The notes under the pieces were generated by a model that was not told where the DNA came from, searched no databases, and saw nothing but the letters and a program-made list of their open reading frames with translations. Position numbers and translations under genes: made by a program. From Helicobacter_D ganmani (lineage in GTDB: Bacteria > Campylobacterota > Campylobacteria > Campylobacterales > Helicobacteraceae), in NCBI RefSeq assembly GCF_965138225.1, contig NZ_CBCSAX010000006.1: DNA of 64,000 nucleotides. The stretch is one strand, 5' to 3'. Positions 1-8,130 of the stretch are shown here, one piece after another. How positions within the stretch are numbered: position 1 is the first letter of the stretch; the number at the start of each line of letters is the position of its first letter.

Positions 1-2948
1 TCCTCTCTATCAAGCATCAATAGCTTATCGTGATGCTCCAAATCTAAACGCGCTTTTTCTTCCTCATAGGCAACGACTGCACGGCGGTCTTTGTCATAGC
101 CTTTTTTTGTGAAAATCTTAACATCAACTACCGTTCCCTCTAAACTTGGGGGACAATAAAGAGATTTATTGACAACATGTCCGGCTTTTTCACCAAAAAT
201 TGCCCGCAATAAACGCTCTTCAGGAGTTGGCTTCACTTCGCCTTTAGGAGATGCTTTACCAACTAGAATCATTCCGCCGCTAACATAAGTTCCAATTTTT
301 ACGATTCCACTTTCATCTAGGTGTGCAAGCTCTTCTTCGCGAATATTTGGAATATCTCTTGTGATTTCCTCTACCCCGTGCTTTAATTCTCTTGCTTCAA
401 TTTCTTTTTCATAAATATGAATAGAAGTAAATGCATCGTTACGAATCAATTTCTCACTTACTACGATTGCATCTTCAAAGTTATATCCATTCCACGGCAT
501 AAAGGCAACACGAATATTTTTTCCCAACGCTAACTCACCTTGGTCCATATTTGGACCATCTGCAATGACTTGCCCAACTTCTACACAATCGCCTGCTTTG
601 ACGATTGGACGTTGGGAAAAAGAGGTATTTTGGTTTGTGCGCAAGTTTTTTTGCAAGGAATAATGGTCAATAAACGCACCATTTTCGTCCTCGCCTAAAA
701 CATAAATATTTTTGGCATCTACTTTTTCTACAATTCCTGCTCTCGTAGCTTTTGTTGCCTCCCAAGAATCTCTTGAAACAATTTTTTCAATCCCTGTGCC
801 AACCACTGGAGCATCTGGGCACAAAAGAGGCACCGCTTGACGTTGCATATTTGAACCCATTAACGCGCGGTTTGCGTCATCGTGTTCTAAGAATGGAATC
901 AAGCTTGCAGCTACCCCAACTACCATTCTAGGACTTAAGTCAATCAAATCCACTTTTTTGGATTCCATTAACACAATTTCGCCATCTTTTCTGACTTCAA
1001 TCATTTCTTCTTTAATTGTTTGATTATTTGTCAATATTGTGCTTGCAGGCGCAATTACCGCACCCTCTTCTTGTGTAGCAGTAAGATAAACAATCTCATC
1101 AGTTACCTTGCCATCTACCACTTTACGATAAGGTGCTTCAATGAATCCTAGCTCATTGACTTTGGCATAGGTTGAAAGTGTATTAATCAAACCGATATTC
1201 TGCCCTTCTGGAGTTTCAATTGGGCAGATTCTACCATAATGTGTTGGATGCACATCTCGCACTTCAAATCCTGCTCTTTCTTTTACTAAACCACCCTCAC
1301 CTAAAGCAGAAAGTCTCCTTTTATGTGTTACTTCAGAAAGAGGATTAGTTTGATCCATAAATTGTGAAAGTTGTCCTCCTGTGAAAAACTCTAAAATTGT
1401 GCCAGTTATCATTTTGGAATTCACTAAATCGTGCGGCATAAGATCTTCCAATCCTGTGCTGATTGTAGAGAGCTTATCACGAATTGCTTTTTGCATTTTA
1501 ACCAAACCTGTGTGCAATTCATTTGCCAATAATTCACCAATTGCGCGGATTCTACGATTTCCTAAATGGTCCCTATCGTCAATGCGTCCGCGTCCATTTT
1601 TGACATGAATCAAATAGCGCACAGTTTTGATAATATCTTCGTGCGTAAGAACCGTTACATAATCTGGCACACCAATGTCTAGTTTATGATTCATTTTCAT
1701 TCGCCCAACACGCGTCAAATCATAACGTTCAGGGTCAAAAAATAATTGTTGCACAAACTGCTTTGCCGCTTCTTTGGTAACAGGCTCACCCGGACGCATT
1801 ACTTTGTAGATACGAATCGTAGCTAAGTCGTTTTCATTGTCAATCTTTTCAGTTTGTTTCAAAAGCTTTAAAGATTCCGCATCAGCAATGAATGCGTTAA
1901 TAATAGAAGCATCTACTCCTGCTGCTAAGTCATTTGCAATCACAAAATCACTAATATTCAATTCCGCTAATTTTTTTAGCTTGCTTTCATCTAGCAATGT
2001 CAAAGCGTCAAATAAAATCTCTCCACTCTCTTTGTCAATGATTGGCTCTGCTAGATAACGCTCCATAAGAATCTCTGTTGGATACTCAATCATATTGAGC
2101 TTTTCTTCTTTGAGTGCTTTTGCTTTTTTGGCAGTTAATCGCTTGCCCGCTGCAATAATTAAATTGCCTTTAGGGTCTTTAATATCAAATTCTACGCGCC
2201 CCACAAATTCCTCTGGGTCAAACGCAATGAGATATTTACCCGCTTTAGATTTGATATTTAAAAGCGGATAAAACATCTTTAAAATATCTTGGCGTGAATA
2301 TCCCAATGCGCGGAATAGAATAGTAACAGGTACTTTTCTACGCTTATTTACACGCACAAACAATGTGTCTTTTGCATCATATTCAAAATAGAGCCAAGAG
2401 CCTCTATCTGGGATAATTTGCCCTGTATAGACTAATTTGTTTGAAGTGCTTGTGGATTCTTCTTCTTTAAAGATAACACCGGGGCTTCTATGCAGCTGAT
2501 TAACTACTACGCGTTCTACCCCATTAATAATAAAGCTCGTCCTATCCGTCATCAATGGAATCTCACGCACAAAAATGCTTTGCTCTTTAATGTCTTTAAC
2601 ACCTAATTTCTCACCTGTCTTTTCATCTCTCTCCCAAAGCACCAATCGGATTTTTATTTTCAAGGGAATTGAGTAAGTCAAACCTCTCTCCATAGCCTCT
2701 CTAACGGTGTAACGTGGCTTACCATATTCACAACCCGCATATTCAAGGCTAATTCTATTTTGTGCATCGTGTATTGGGAAAATAGATTTAAACACCTTTT
2801 CAATCCCAGATTCACCATTATCTTGCGCCATTAAAAAAGTGTCATAACTATTCCTTTGTAATTGGAGCAAATTAGGAACCGCAATGTTTTGAGGGATTTT
2901 AGTAAAATCAACTCTTAATCTATTTCCGGATTTTAAACTTACTGGCAT
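1..2948 (-). CDS. rpoB: RNA polymerase beta subunit, N-terminal 982 residues (cut by window edge)
   Basis: Beta subunit of RNA polymerase, binding template and product RNA in the core enzyme. The reading frame is open from the ATG at 2948 to the window edge. The start MPVSLKSGNRLRVDFTK is typical of the family. The rifampicin-binding segment reads QLSQFMDQTNPLSE followed by THKRRLSALG, with the usual Gln, Asp, His and Ser, so no classical resistance change is visible. In Helicobacter rpoB is normally fused to rpoC; the junction lies outside the window and cannot be checked. It follows rplL by 69 bases in the usual ribosomal-protein/polymerase operon. Confidence 0.98.
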   Translation of the reverse strand, partial: MPVSLKSGNRLRVDFTKIPQNIAVPNLLQLQRNSYDTFLMAQDNGESGIEKVFKSIFPIHDAQNRISLEYAGCEYGKPRYTVREAMERGLTYSIPLKIKIRLVLWERDEKTGEKLGVKDIKEQSIFVREIPLMTDRTSFIINGVERVVVNQLHRSPGVIFKEEESTSTSNKLVYTGQIIPDRGSWLYFEYDAKDTLFVRVNKRRKVPVTILFRALGYSRQDILKMFYPLLNIKSKAGKYLIAFDPEEFVGRVEFDIKDPKGNLIIAAGKRLTAKKAKALKEEKLNMIEYPTEILMERYLAEPIIDKESGEILFDALTLLDESKLKKLAELNISDFVIANDLAAGVDASIINAFIADAESLKLLKQTEKIDNENDLATIRIYKVMRPGEPVTKEAAKQFVQQLFFDPERYDLTRVGRMKMNHKLDIGVPDYVTVLTHEDIIKTVRYLIHVKNGRGRIDDRDHLGNRRIRAIGELLANELHTGLVKMQKAIRDKLSTISTGLEDLMPHDLVNSKMITGTILEFFTGGQLSQFMDQTNPLSEVTHKRRLSALGEGGLVKERAGFEVRDVHPTHYGRICPIETPEGQNIGLINTLSTYAKVNELGFIEAPYRKVVDGKVTDEIVYLTATQEEGAVIAPASTILTNNQTIKEEMIEVRKDGEIVLMESKKVDLIDLSPRMVVGVAASLIPFLEHDDANRALMGSNMQRQAVPLLCPDAPVVGTGIEKIVSRDSWEATKATRAGIVEKVDAKNIYVLGEDENGAFIDHYSLQKNLRTNQNTSFSQRPIVKAGDCVEVGQVIADGPNMDQGELALGKNIRVAFMPWNGYNFEDAIVVSEKLIRNDAFTSIHIYEKEIEARELKHGVEEITRDIPNIREEELAHLDESGIVKIGTYVSGGMILVGKASPKGEVKPTPEERLLRAIFGEKAGHVVNKSLYCPPSLEGTVVDVKIFTKKGYDKDRRAVVAYEEEKARLDLEHHDKLLMLDRE

Positions 2949-3017
2949 ATTTATTACCTCATATATCAATGTAGAATTTTGGAAGAAAAATGAAAGGGAG
3001 ATAGAATCTCCCTAAAA

Positions 3018-3392
3018 TTATTTAATTTCGACTTTAGCACCTGCTTCTTCAAATTTAGCTTTGATTGCGTCAGCATCTTCTTTCTTAACGCCTTCTTTAA
3101 CGGTAAATGGAGTTTTTTCCACTGCGTCTTTTGCTTCTTTAAGTCCAAGACCTGTTACTTCACGGACAACTTTGATAACATTGATTTTTTTATCACCGCT
3201 GTCAGTTAAGATGATATCAAATTCAGTTTTTTCTTCAGCAGCAGCTGCTCCACCACCTGCAACTGCACCAGCTACAACGGTTGGTGCGGCAGATACACCA
3301 AATTTTTCTTCAAATGCTTTCACAAGTTCTGAAAGCTCCATAACAGAAAGATTTCCGATATAATCTAATACATCTTCTTTTGAAATTGCCAT
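3018..3392 (-). CDS. rplL: 50S ribosomal protein L7/L12
   Basis: Stalk protein of the large ribosomal subunit; dimers bind L10 and recruit translation GTPases. The 124 residues match family length. The N-terminal dimerisation helices (about 1-30, MAISKEDVLDYIGNLSVMEL) lead to an Ala/Gly-rich hinge (about 36-52), then the C-terminal domain with the conserved KTEFDIILTDSGDKKINVIK and GLGLKEAKDAVE segments. It lies 20 bases after rplJ, as in the standard L10-L12 pair, and upstream of rpoB. Confidence 0.99.
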   Translation of the reverse strand: MAISKEDVLDYIGNLSVMELSELVKAFEEKFGVSAAPTVVAGAVAGGGAAAAEEKTEFDIILTDSGDKKINVIKVVREVTGLGLKEAKDAVEKTPFTVKEGVKKEDADAIKAKFEEAGAKVEIK

Positions 3393-3412
3393 AATTTTCT
3401 CCTAAAATTTTA

Positions 3413-3892
3413 TTATGCTTCTTTTTGTTTGCGTAAATTATCCAACCCTGTAACAAAGTAACGAGCAGGAGCAGTCCAAACGGACAACAACATACCAATA
3501 AGTTCTTCTTTAGATGGTAGTTTTGAAACGGCTTCAATGTGTTTTGCATCTACGATTTCACCTTCAAAGTAACCTGATTTTACTACAAGCTTACCACCCA
3601 CAGAATCTGAGAATTTGCAAATTGTTTTGGCTAAAGAAATTTGATCTTCTCCCCAAACAAAAATATTATTCTCTTTTAGCTCTAATCCTTCTACTCCGAA
3701 ATTTTTAAGCGCAATCAATGCAAGCGTATTTTTGATAACATGAACTTTTACATTTTGTTCTCTTGCATTTGCTCTTAAAACTTCTAATTGCTTAACAGTC
3801 AATCCTTTATAATCACAAACTGCAATCGCATTAGATGCTTTAAATTCAGCTGTAAGATTCTCAATTAGAGCAGTTTTTTCTGCTTTTGTCAT
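3413..3892 (-). CDS. rplJ: 50S ribosomal protein L10
   Basis: Base of the L7/L12 stalk. The protein has 159 residues; the N-terminal rRNA-binding region contains the family pattern 'CDYKGLTVKQLEVLR' around residues 27-41, and the charged C-terminal helix that binds L12 ends LDNLRKQKEA. A purine-rich site (AAAGGAGG) precedes the ATG at 3892. The 93-base gap to rplA is longer than others in the operon and is where L10 leader regulation is found in other bacteria, but I could not identify a defined structure in it. Confidence 0.98.
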   Translation of the reverse strand: MTKAEKTALIENLTAEFKASNAIAVCDYKGLTVKQLEVLRANAREQNVKVHVIKNTLALIALKNFGVEGLELKENNIFVWGEDQISLAKTICKFSDSVGGKLVVKSGYFEGEIVDAKHIEAVSKLPSKEELIGMLLSVWTAPARYFVTGLDNLRKQKEA

Positions 3893-3985
3893 TTTAACCT
3901 CCTTTCAGACGAAAGACTTATATAGGGTTAGATTTTAAGCGTTTGCCCCCATAGTCATTAGTCTAAGATAAAAAACAAGAATAAA

Positions 3986-4690
3986 TTATTTTAAATCCAT
4001 TAATGCTTGGGCATCTAATGTTAAAGATGGACTCATTGTTAAAGACAATGTTGCATTTTTTATATATTTGCCTTTTGCACTTGCAGGTTTTTGTTTGTTG
4101 ATGTTTTTTACCAACGCAACAATATTTTCTTCAAGTTTTTTTGCATCAAAACTTGCCTTACCAACAGGAGCATGCACAATACCCTTTTTATCCACACGAT
4201 AATTCACTTGCCCACTTTTTGCATTGCTAACTGCTTTGGAAATTTCCATAGTAACAGTGCCTGTTTTGGGGTTTGGCATCAAACCTTTTGGTCCTAGGAT
4301 TCTACCTACTTTCCCCACAAGTGCCATCATATCTGGTGTCGCAATGACCATATCAAAATTCAAATCCCCATTTTTGATTTGATCTGCCAAATCCTCATCT
4401 CCTACTACATCCGCACCTGCCGCCTTTGCCTCATCTGCTTTAGCACCTTTTGCAAAAACTGCTACACGCACACTTTTACCTGTGCCATTAGGCAAAACAA
4501 CCGCACCACGAATCATTTGATCTGCGTGTCTTGGATCAACACCTAAACTCAACGCAACCTCAACTGTTTCATCAAATTTAGCCGATGCTAAAGATTTAAC
4601 TGTTGCAGAAGCGGTTGTAATATCGTATATTTTTTTGCAATCTACTTTATTAATGAGATTTTGCATTCTTTTTGTTAATTTTTTTGCCAT
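3986..4690 (-). CDS. rplA: 50S ribosomal protein L1
   Basis: Large-subunit protein of the L1 stalk, guiding deacylated tRNA out of the E site; in many bacteria it also represses the L11-L1 operon. The length of 234 residues is normal. Recognisable segments are 'KFDETVEVALSLGVDPRHADQ' split over residues 38-58, 'GPKGLMPNPKTGTVT' near 134-148, and 'YRVDKKGIVHAPVGKASF' in the second domain. It follows rplK by 23 bases and is almost certainly co-transcribed with it. Confidence 0.98.
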   Translation of the reverse strand: MAKKLTKRMQNLINKVDCKKIYDITTASATVKSLASAKFDETVEVALSLGVDPRHADQMIRGAVVLPNGTGKSVRVAVFAKGAKADEAKAAGADVVGDEDLADQIKNGDLNFDMVIATPDMMALVGKVGRILGPKGLMPNPKTGTVTMEISKAVSNAKSGQVNYRVDKKGIVHAPVGKASFDAKKLEENIVALVKNINKQKPASAKGKYIKNATLSLTMSPSLTLDAQALMDLK

Positions 4691-4713
4691 ATTTTATACT
4701 CCAACGCGTCTAT

Positions 4714-5139
4714 TTAATCTACAACTTCAATGCCCATACTGCGAGCACTTCCCTCAACAATTTTAATTGCCGCTTCTTCTGTGTTTGCATTTAAATCGTC
4801 CATTTTAGTTTTAACAATATCTAAAACTTGTGCTTTTGTAAGTTTTCCTACTTTGTTTTTCAGAGGATTGTCAGAACCTTTTTGGATTCCTGCTGCTTTT
4901 TTAATTAAATCCGTAACAGGAGGTTTTTTTGTGATAAATGTAAAACTTTTATCTTGATAAACCGTGATGATTACAGGAATATTAAAATTTCCCATATCTT
5001 TTGTTTTTTCATTAAATGCTTTACAGAATTCCATAATATTCACACCGCGTTGACCTAGAGCTGGACCTACGGGTGGAGATGGATTTGCTTTACCAGCAGG
5101 GATTTGAAGCTTAAGTTCGCCAATGATTTTTTTTGCCAT
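4714..5139 (-). CDS. rplK: 50S ribosomal protein L11
   Basis: Component of the GTPase-associated centre with L10 and L12, required for the stringent-response signal at stalled ribosomes. It has 141 residues. The N-terminal signature 'PAGKANPSPPVGPALGQRGVN' is split around residues 14-34, and the C-terminal 23S-rRNA-binding domain ends in 'IKIVEGSARSMGIEV'. It sits 23 bases after nusG and ahead of rplA, the universal order. Confidence 0.99.
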   Translation of the reverse strand: MAKKIIGELKLQIPAGKANPSPPVGPALGQRGVNIMEFCKAFNEKTKDMGNFNIPVIITVYQDKSFTFITKKPPVTDLIKKAAGIQKGSDNPLKNKVGKLTKAQVLDIVKTKMDDLNANTEEAAIKIVEGSARSMGIEVVD

Positions 5140-5162
5140 AACTTATCCTTGTTTTTTAGTTA

Positions 5163-5693
5163 TTAAACTATTTTTTCCACTTGTGAATAAAGTATTTCAA
5201 TAGGTGTGCTACGACCAAAGATGGAAACATTGAGTTTTAATTTTCTATGTTCCATATCATATTCTTCCACTGTGCCTGTGAAATTCGCAAAAGGACCTTC
5301 AATAATGCGGACAACCTCTCCTGCTTCAAAAATGATTTTTGGTTTGGGAGCTGCGCGATTCTGCACTTTTTCAATAATATGATTAATGTCTGCTTCACTT
5401 AAAGGCGTGGGTTTCTTTGCCTCACCGATGAAACGACTAACTTTCGGTAAAGATTGAATGGTATGCCATAAGGCAGTATCAAGATCTACTTTAATAAAAA
5501 CATATCCCGGATAAAGACTTCGCTCACTAATTTTTTTCTTATTGTTCTTTACTTCAATAATATCTTCCGTAGGGACAACAATATCTGTAAGTCTCTCTTC
5601 TAAATGATGTTCTTTAACGAGATTCTCTATTCCGCGTTTTACAGCTTGTTCACTACCAAAATATGTTTGAATCGCATACCAATACAATGCCAT
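5163..5693 (-). CDS. nusG: Transcription termination/antitermination factor NusG
   Basis: NusG binds RNA polymerase and links it to Rho or to the leading ribosome. The NGN domain begins ALYWYAIQTYFGSE and contains 'SLYPGYVFIKVDLD'; the C-terminal KOW domain contains 'FEAGEVVRIIEGPFANFTGTVE' across residues 126-147. I place the start at the ATG at 5693, which has AGGA seven bases upstream, not at a TTG two codons earlier. This gives 176 residues. It lies between secE and rplK as in most bacteria. Confidence 0.97.
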   Translation of the reverse strand: MALYWYAIQTYFGSEQAVKRGIENLVKEHHLEERLTDIVVPTEDIIEVKNNKKKISERSLYPGYVFIKVDLDTALWHTIQSLPKVSRFIGEAKKPTPLSEADINHIIEKVQNRAAPKPKIIFEAGEVVRIIEGPFANFTGTVEEYDMEHRKLKLNVSIFGRSTPIEILYSQVEKIV

Positions 5694-5710
5694 AAACAAA
5701 TCCTAAATAA

Positions 5711-5890
5711 TTATAAAATACTTGAAACAAAACTACCAAGAATGAAATCAACTAATGCCAAAAATAGAGCAATAACCGTTACAACAACAATCACAGAAAT
5801 AAAAGCATTTCTCACTTGTTCTTTTGTAGGAAAGATGACTTTGGATAGTTCTTCTTTGGATAATCTATAATAGGTAATTAGTTTTTTCAT
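5711..5890 (-). CDS. secE: Preprotein translocase subunit SecE
   Basis: Small essential subunit of the SecYEG channel. The 59 residues start MKKLITYYRLSKEELSKV, followed by the conserved 'FPTKEQVRNAF' amphipathic segment and one membrane helix (about residues 31-52, rich in Val, Ile, Leu and Phe). The single-helix short form is usual outside enterobacteria. It is located between tRNA-Trp and nusG, its standard place. Confidence 0.95.
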   Translation of the reverse strand: MKKLITYYRLSKEELSKVIFPTKEQVRNAFISVIVVVTVIALFLALVDFILGSFVSSIL

Positions 5891-5920
5891 AACTTTATTT
5901 GTCTCTCTTTATTCCAAAAA

Positions 5921-5996
5921 TGGCAGGCCAGGAGGGACTCGAACCCCCAACATTCGGTTTTGGAGACCGACGCTCTACCATTGGAGCTACTGACCT
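5921..5996 (-). tRNA. trnW: tRNA-Trp (anticodon CCA)
   Basis: A cloverleaf can be drawn on the minus strand: acceptor AGGTCAG pairs with CTGGCCT, the anticodon loop is CTCCAAA, the T arm contains GGTTCGAGTCC, and CCA is encoded. It lies between rpmG and secE, as in many bacteria. Confidence 0.97.
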
Positions 5997-6028
5997 ATGC
6001 TGTTTGAAATAGCCAAGGGAGAAACCCC

Positions 6029-6199
6029 TTAGCTTTTCAATTTCACTTCTTTGTGAATTGTATGTTTGTTTAATCTTGGGCAGAACTTTTTAAGCTCCAG
6101 TTTTTCTGTTGTGGTTTTTGCATTTTTTACAGTGCTGTAATTAATGTCCCCGCATTCAGAGCATTTGAGTCCGATTTTTACACGATTACCTTTAGCCAT
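6029..6199 (-). CDS. rpmG: 50S ribosomal protein L33
   Basis: Small large-subunit protein of 56 residues, too short for most ORF callers. It starts MAKGNRVKIGLKCSECGD and ends NKHTIHKEVKLKS. The first Cys pair (CSEC) is present but only one Cys of the second pair remains (KKFCPR), a partial zinc-site pattern that I also associate with H. pylori L33. It lies eight bases downstream of tuf and is followed by tRNA-Trp and secE. Confidence 0.96.
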   Translation of the reverse strand: MAKGNRVKIGLKCSECGDINYSTVKNAKTTTEKLELKKFCPRLNKHTIHKEVKLKS

Positions 6200-6207
6200 A
6201 ATTTAGC

Positions 6208-7407
6208 CTATTCAATAATTTTTGTAACAACACCTGCACCCACAGTTCTACCACCTTCACGAATCGCAAAACGTGTTCCATCTTCAAGTGCAATCGGATT
6301 GATTAACTCAACAGTGATTTTAATGTTATCACCCGGCATTACCATTTCTACACCCTCTGGTAATGCAATAGAACCTGTAATATCTGTTGTTCTCACATAA
6401 AATTGTGGTCTATAACCATTAAAGAATGGTGTATGCCTTCCGCCCTCATCTTTAGAGAGAACATAGATTTCACCCTCAAATTTTTTATGTGGAGTAATAG
6501 AAGATGGCTTACATAGAACCATACCTCTTTCAACTTCTTCTTTTTTAGTCCCTCTTAACAAGACTCCAACATTATCTCCAGCTTCACCTTGGTCAAGCTC
6601 TTTTCTAAACATTTCAACACCGGTTACGGTTGTTTTTTGTGTTGGACGAATCCCTACGATTTCAATTTCATCACCAACTTTTACAATACCTCTTTCGATT
6701 CTTCCTGTAACAACAGTTCCACGACCCGCAATAGAGAATACATCTTCAATTGGCATCAAGAAAGTTTTATCTGTTTCACGGACAGGAGTTGGGATATATT
6801 CATCTACCGCGTCCATAAGTTTCATAATTTTTTCACTCCATTCACCTAGAGTGCCTGATTTTGCTTCTTCTAGTGCTTTAAGTGCTGAACCTGCTACGAT
6901 AGGTGTATCATCGCCAGGAAACTCATAACTTGAAAGAAGTTCTCTGATTTCCATTTCTACTAGCTCCAACAACTCTTCATCATCTACCATATCTTGTTTA
7001 TTCATAAAAACAACAATATAAGGAACACCAACTTGACGAGACAATAAGATATGCTCTCTTGTTTGTGGCATAGGACCATCTGCAGCAGAAACTACTAGAA
7101 TTGCGCCGTCCATCTGCGCTGCACCTGTAATCATGTTTTTAACATAGTCCGCGTGTCCGGGACAATCTACGTGTGCATAGTGTCTTTTTTCTGTTTCATA
7201 CTCAATATGTGAAGTTGCAATGGTAATACCGCGCTCTTTTTCCTCTGGAGCGTTATCAATATTATCATAATCTTTCATTTCTGCTAGACCTTTTGTGGAT
7301 AGAACAGCAGAAATCGCAGCACTTAAAGTTGTTTTGCCGTGGTCAACATGCCCAATTGTTCCAATATTTACATGAGGTTTAGACTTAACGTATTTTTCCT
7401 TAGCCAT
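6208..7407 (-). CDS. tuf: Elongation factor Tu
   Basis: GTPase that delivers aminoacyl-tRNA to the ribosome. The 399 residues are full length. Visible motifs are the P-loop GHVDHGKT (19-26), the switch II segment DCPGHADYVKNM, the NKQD guanine-specificity motif, and domain 2/3 sequences ending GGRTVGAGVVTKIIE. It has the four upstream tRNA genes of the classical thrU-tyrU-glyT-thrT-tufB arrangement and is probably transcribed with them from the promoter at 7998-8026. Confidence 0.99.
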   Translation of the reverse strand: MAKEKYVKSKPHVNIGTIGHVDHGKTTLSAAISAVLSTKGLAEMKDYDNIDNAPEEKERGITIATSHIEYETEKRHYAHVDCPGHADYVKNMITGAAQMDGAILVVSAADGPMPQTREHILLSRQVGVPYIVVFMNKQDMVDDEELLELVEMEIRELLSSYEFPGDDTPIVAGSALKALEEAKSGTLGEWSEKIMKLMDAVDEYIPTPVRETDKTFLMPIEDVFSIAGRGTVVTGRIERGIVKVGDEIEIVGIRPTQKTTVTGVEMFRKELDQGEAGDNVGVLLRGTKKEEVERGMVLCKPSSITPHKKFEGEIYVLSKDEGGRHTPFFNGYRPQFYVRTTDITGSIALPEGVEMVMPGDNIKITVELINPIALEDGTRFAIREGGRTVGAGVVTKIIE

Positions 7408-7518
7408 AAGCTTCTCCTAAATTTAAGTTAAATAGCGGTAATTCTACACTATTTTTACCAATTTTAAAATTAAGAATCGTAACATTTTCTACAATTCTAT
7501 CACTAATGTTTGAAAAAC

Positions 7519-7593
7519 TGGAGCCCATAAGCGGGATTGAACCGCCGACCTCTTCCTTACCAAGGAAGTGCTCTGCCACTGAGCTATATGGGC
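7519..7593 (-). tRNA. trnT: tRNA-Thr (anticodon GGT)
   Basis: Minus-strand cloverleaf with acceptor GCCCATA paired to TATGGGC, anticodon stem CTTCC/GGAAG enclosing loop TTGGTAA, T-arm sequence GGTTCAATCC, and encoded CCA. It is the last tRNA before tuf. Confidence 0.97.
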
Positions 7594-7652
7594 ATAATAA
7601 TTAAAAAGTGTCTTGCTGATTAAAAAAGATTTCGCAGAATCAGCTCCCAGTA

Positions 7653-7729
7653 TGGAGCGGGAAACGGGGCTCGAACCCGCGACCCTCAGCTTGGAAGGCT
7701 GATGCTCTAGCCAACTGAGCTACTCCCGC
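7653..7729 (-). tRNA. trnG: tRNA-Gly (anticodon TCC)
   Basis: Minus-strand cloverleaf with acceptor GCGGGAG, anticodon stem TCAGC/GCTGA with loop CTTCCAA, T-arm GGTTCGAGCC, and encoded CCA. Confidence 0.97.
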
Positions 7730-7736
7730 ACGGCTA

Positions 7737-7821
<85 letters not shown>

Positions 7822-7875
7822 CCAATTTTAATATTCATAAAAACTGGTCAAACACTGAAAAATTATATAAATTTA

Positions 7876-7951
7876 TGGAGCTGGCAAAGGGACTCGAACC
7901 CCCGGCCTGCTGCTTACAAGGCAGCTGCTCTACCAACTGAGCTACGCCAGC
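7876..7951 (-). tRNA. trnT: tRNA-Thr (anticodon TGT)
   Basis: First gene of the tRNA-tuf transcript. The acceptor is GCTGGCG paired with TGCCAGC allowing one wobble, the anticodon stem GCTGC/GCAGC encloses loop CTTGTAA, the T arm is GGTTCGAGTCC, and CCA is encoded. The plus-strand reading 'TTACAA' could suggest a Val anticodon, but the T-arm orientation places the gene on the minus strand. Confidence 0.96.
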
Positions 7952-7997
7952 ATTTCTATAAAACTTTCTACATTTTCATAAATAAAAATGAGACGGA

Positions 7998-8026
7998 ATT
8001 TTACCACTTTTTATTTTAATTGTCAA
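7998..8026 (-). promoter_or_regulatory. Sigma-70 promoter of the tRNA-tuf operon
   Basis: On the minus strand TTGACA (8021-8026) and TAAAAT (7998-8003) are separated by exactly 17 bases, 46 bases before tRNA-Thr(UGU). A consensus -35 is uncommon in Helicobacter and suits a highly expressed stable-RNA/translation operon. Confidence 0.85.
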
Positions 8027-8046
8027 TACTTTTTTAAAATTTTAGG

Positions 8047-8052
8047 TATAAT
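8047..8052 (+). promoter_or_regulatory. -10 element for the TonB-dependent receptor
   Basis: TATAAT lies 79 bases before the receptor ATG and points away from the tRNA promoter. The two promoters are divergent and only about 20 bases apart. No clear -35 and no recognisable Fur box is visible, so regulation by iron is not shown. Confidence 0.6.
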
Positions 8053-8130
8053 AGTGGTTGCTTAAATTTTGCACAAAGTTTAAAAAGTCAAAAATTTAAG
8101 CGAAATTTTTATTAAGGAGTTTCTAAACCA

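Noticed and set aside
3061..3363. Plus-strand ORF opposite rplL
   Set aside because: Low-complexity Ala/Ser/Pro sequence that is a shadow of the L7/L12 gene.
3310..3549. Minus-strand ORF overlapping rplJ and rplL
   Set aside because: Out-of-frame shadow across two certain ribosomal protein genes, with no ribosome-binding site.
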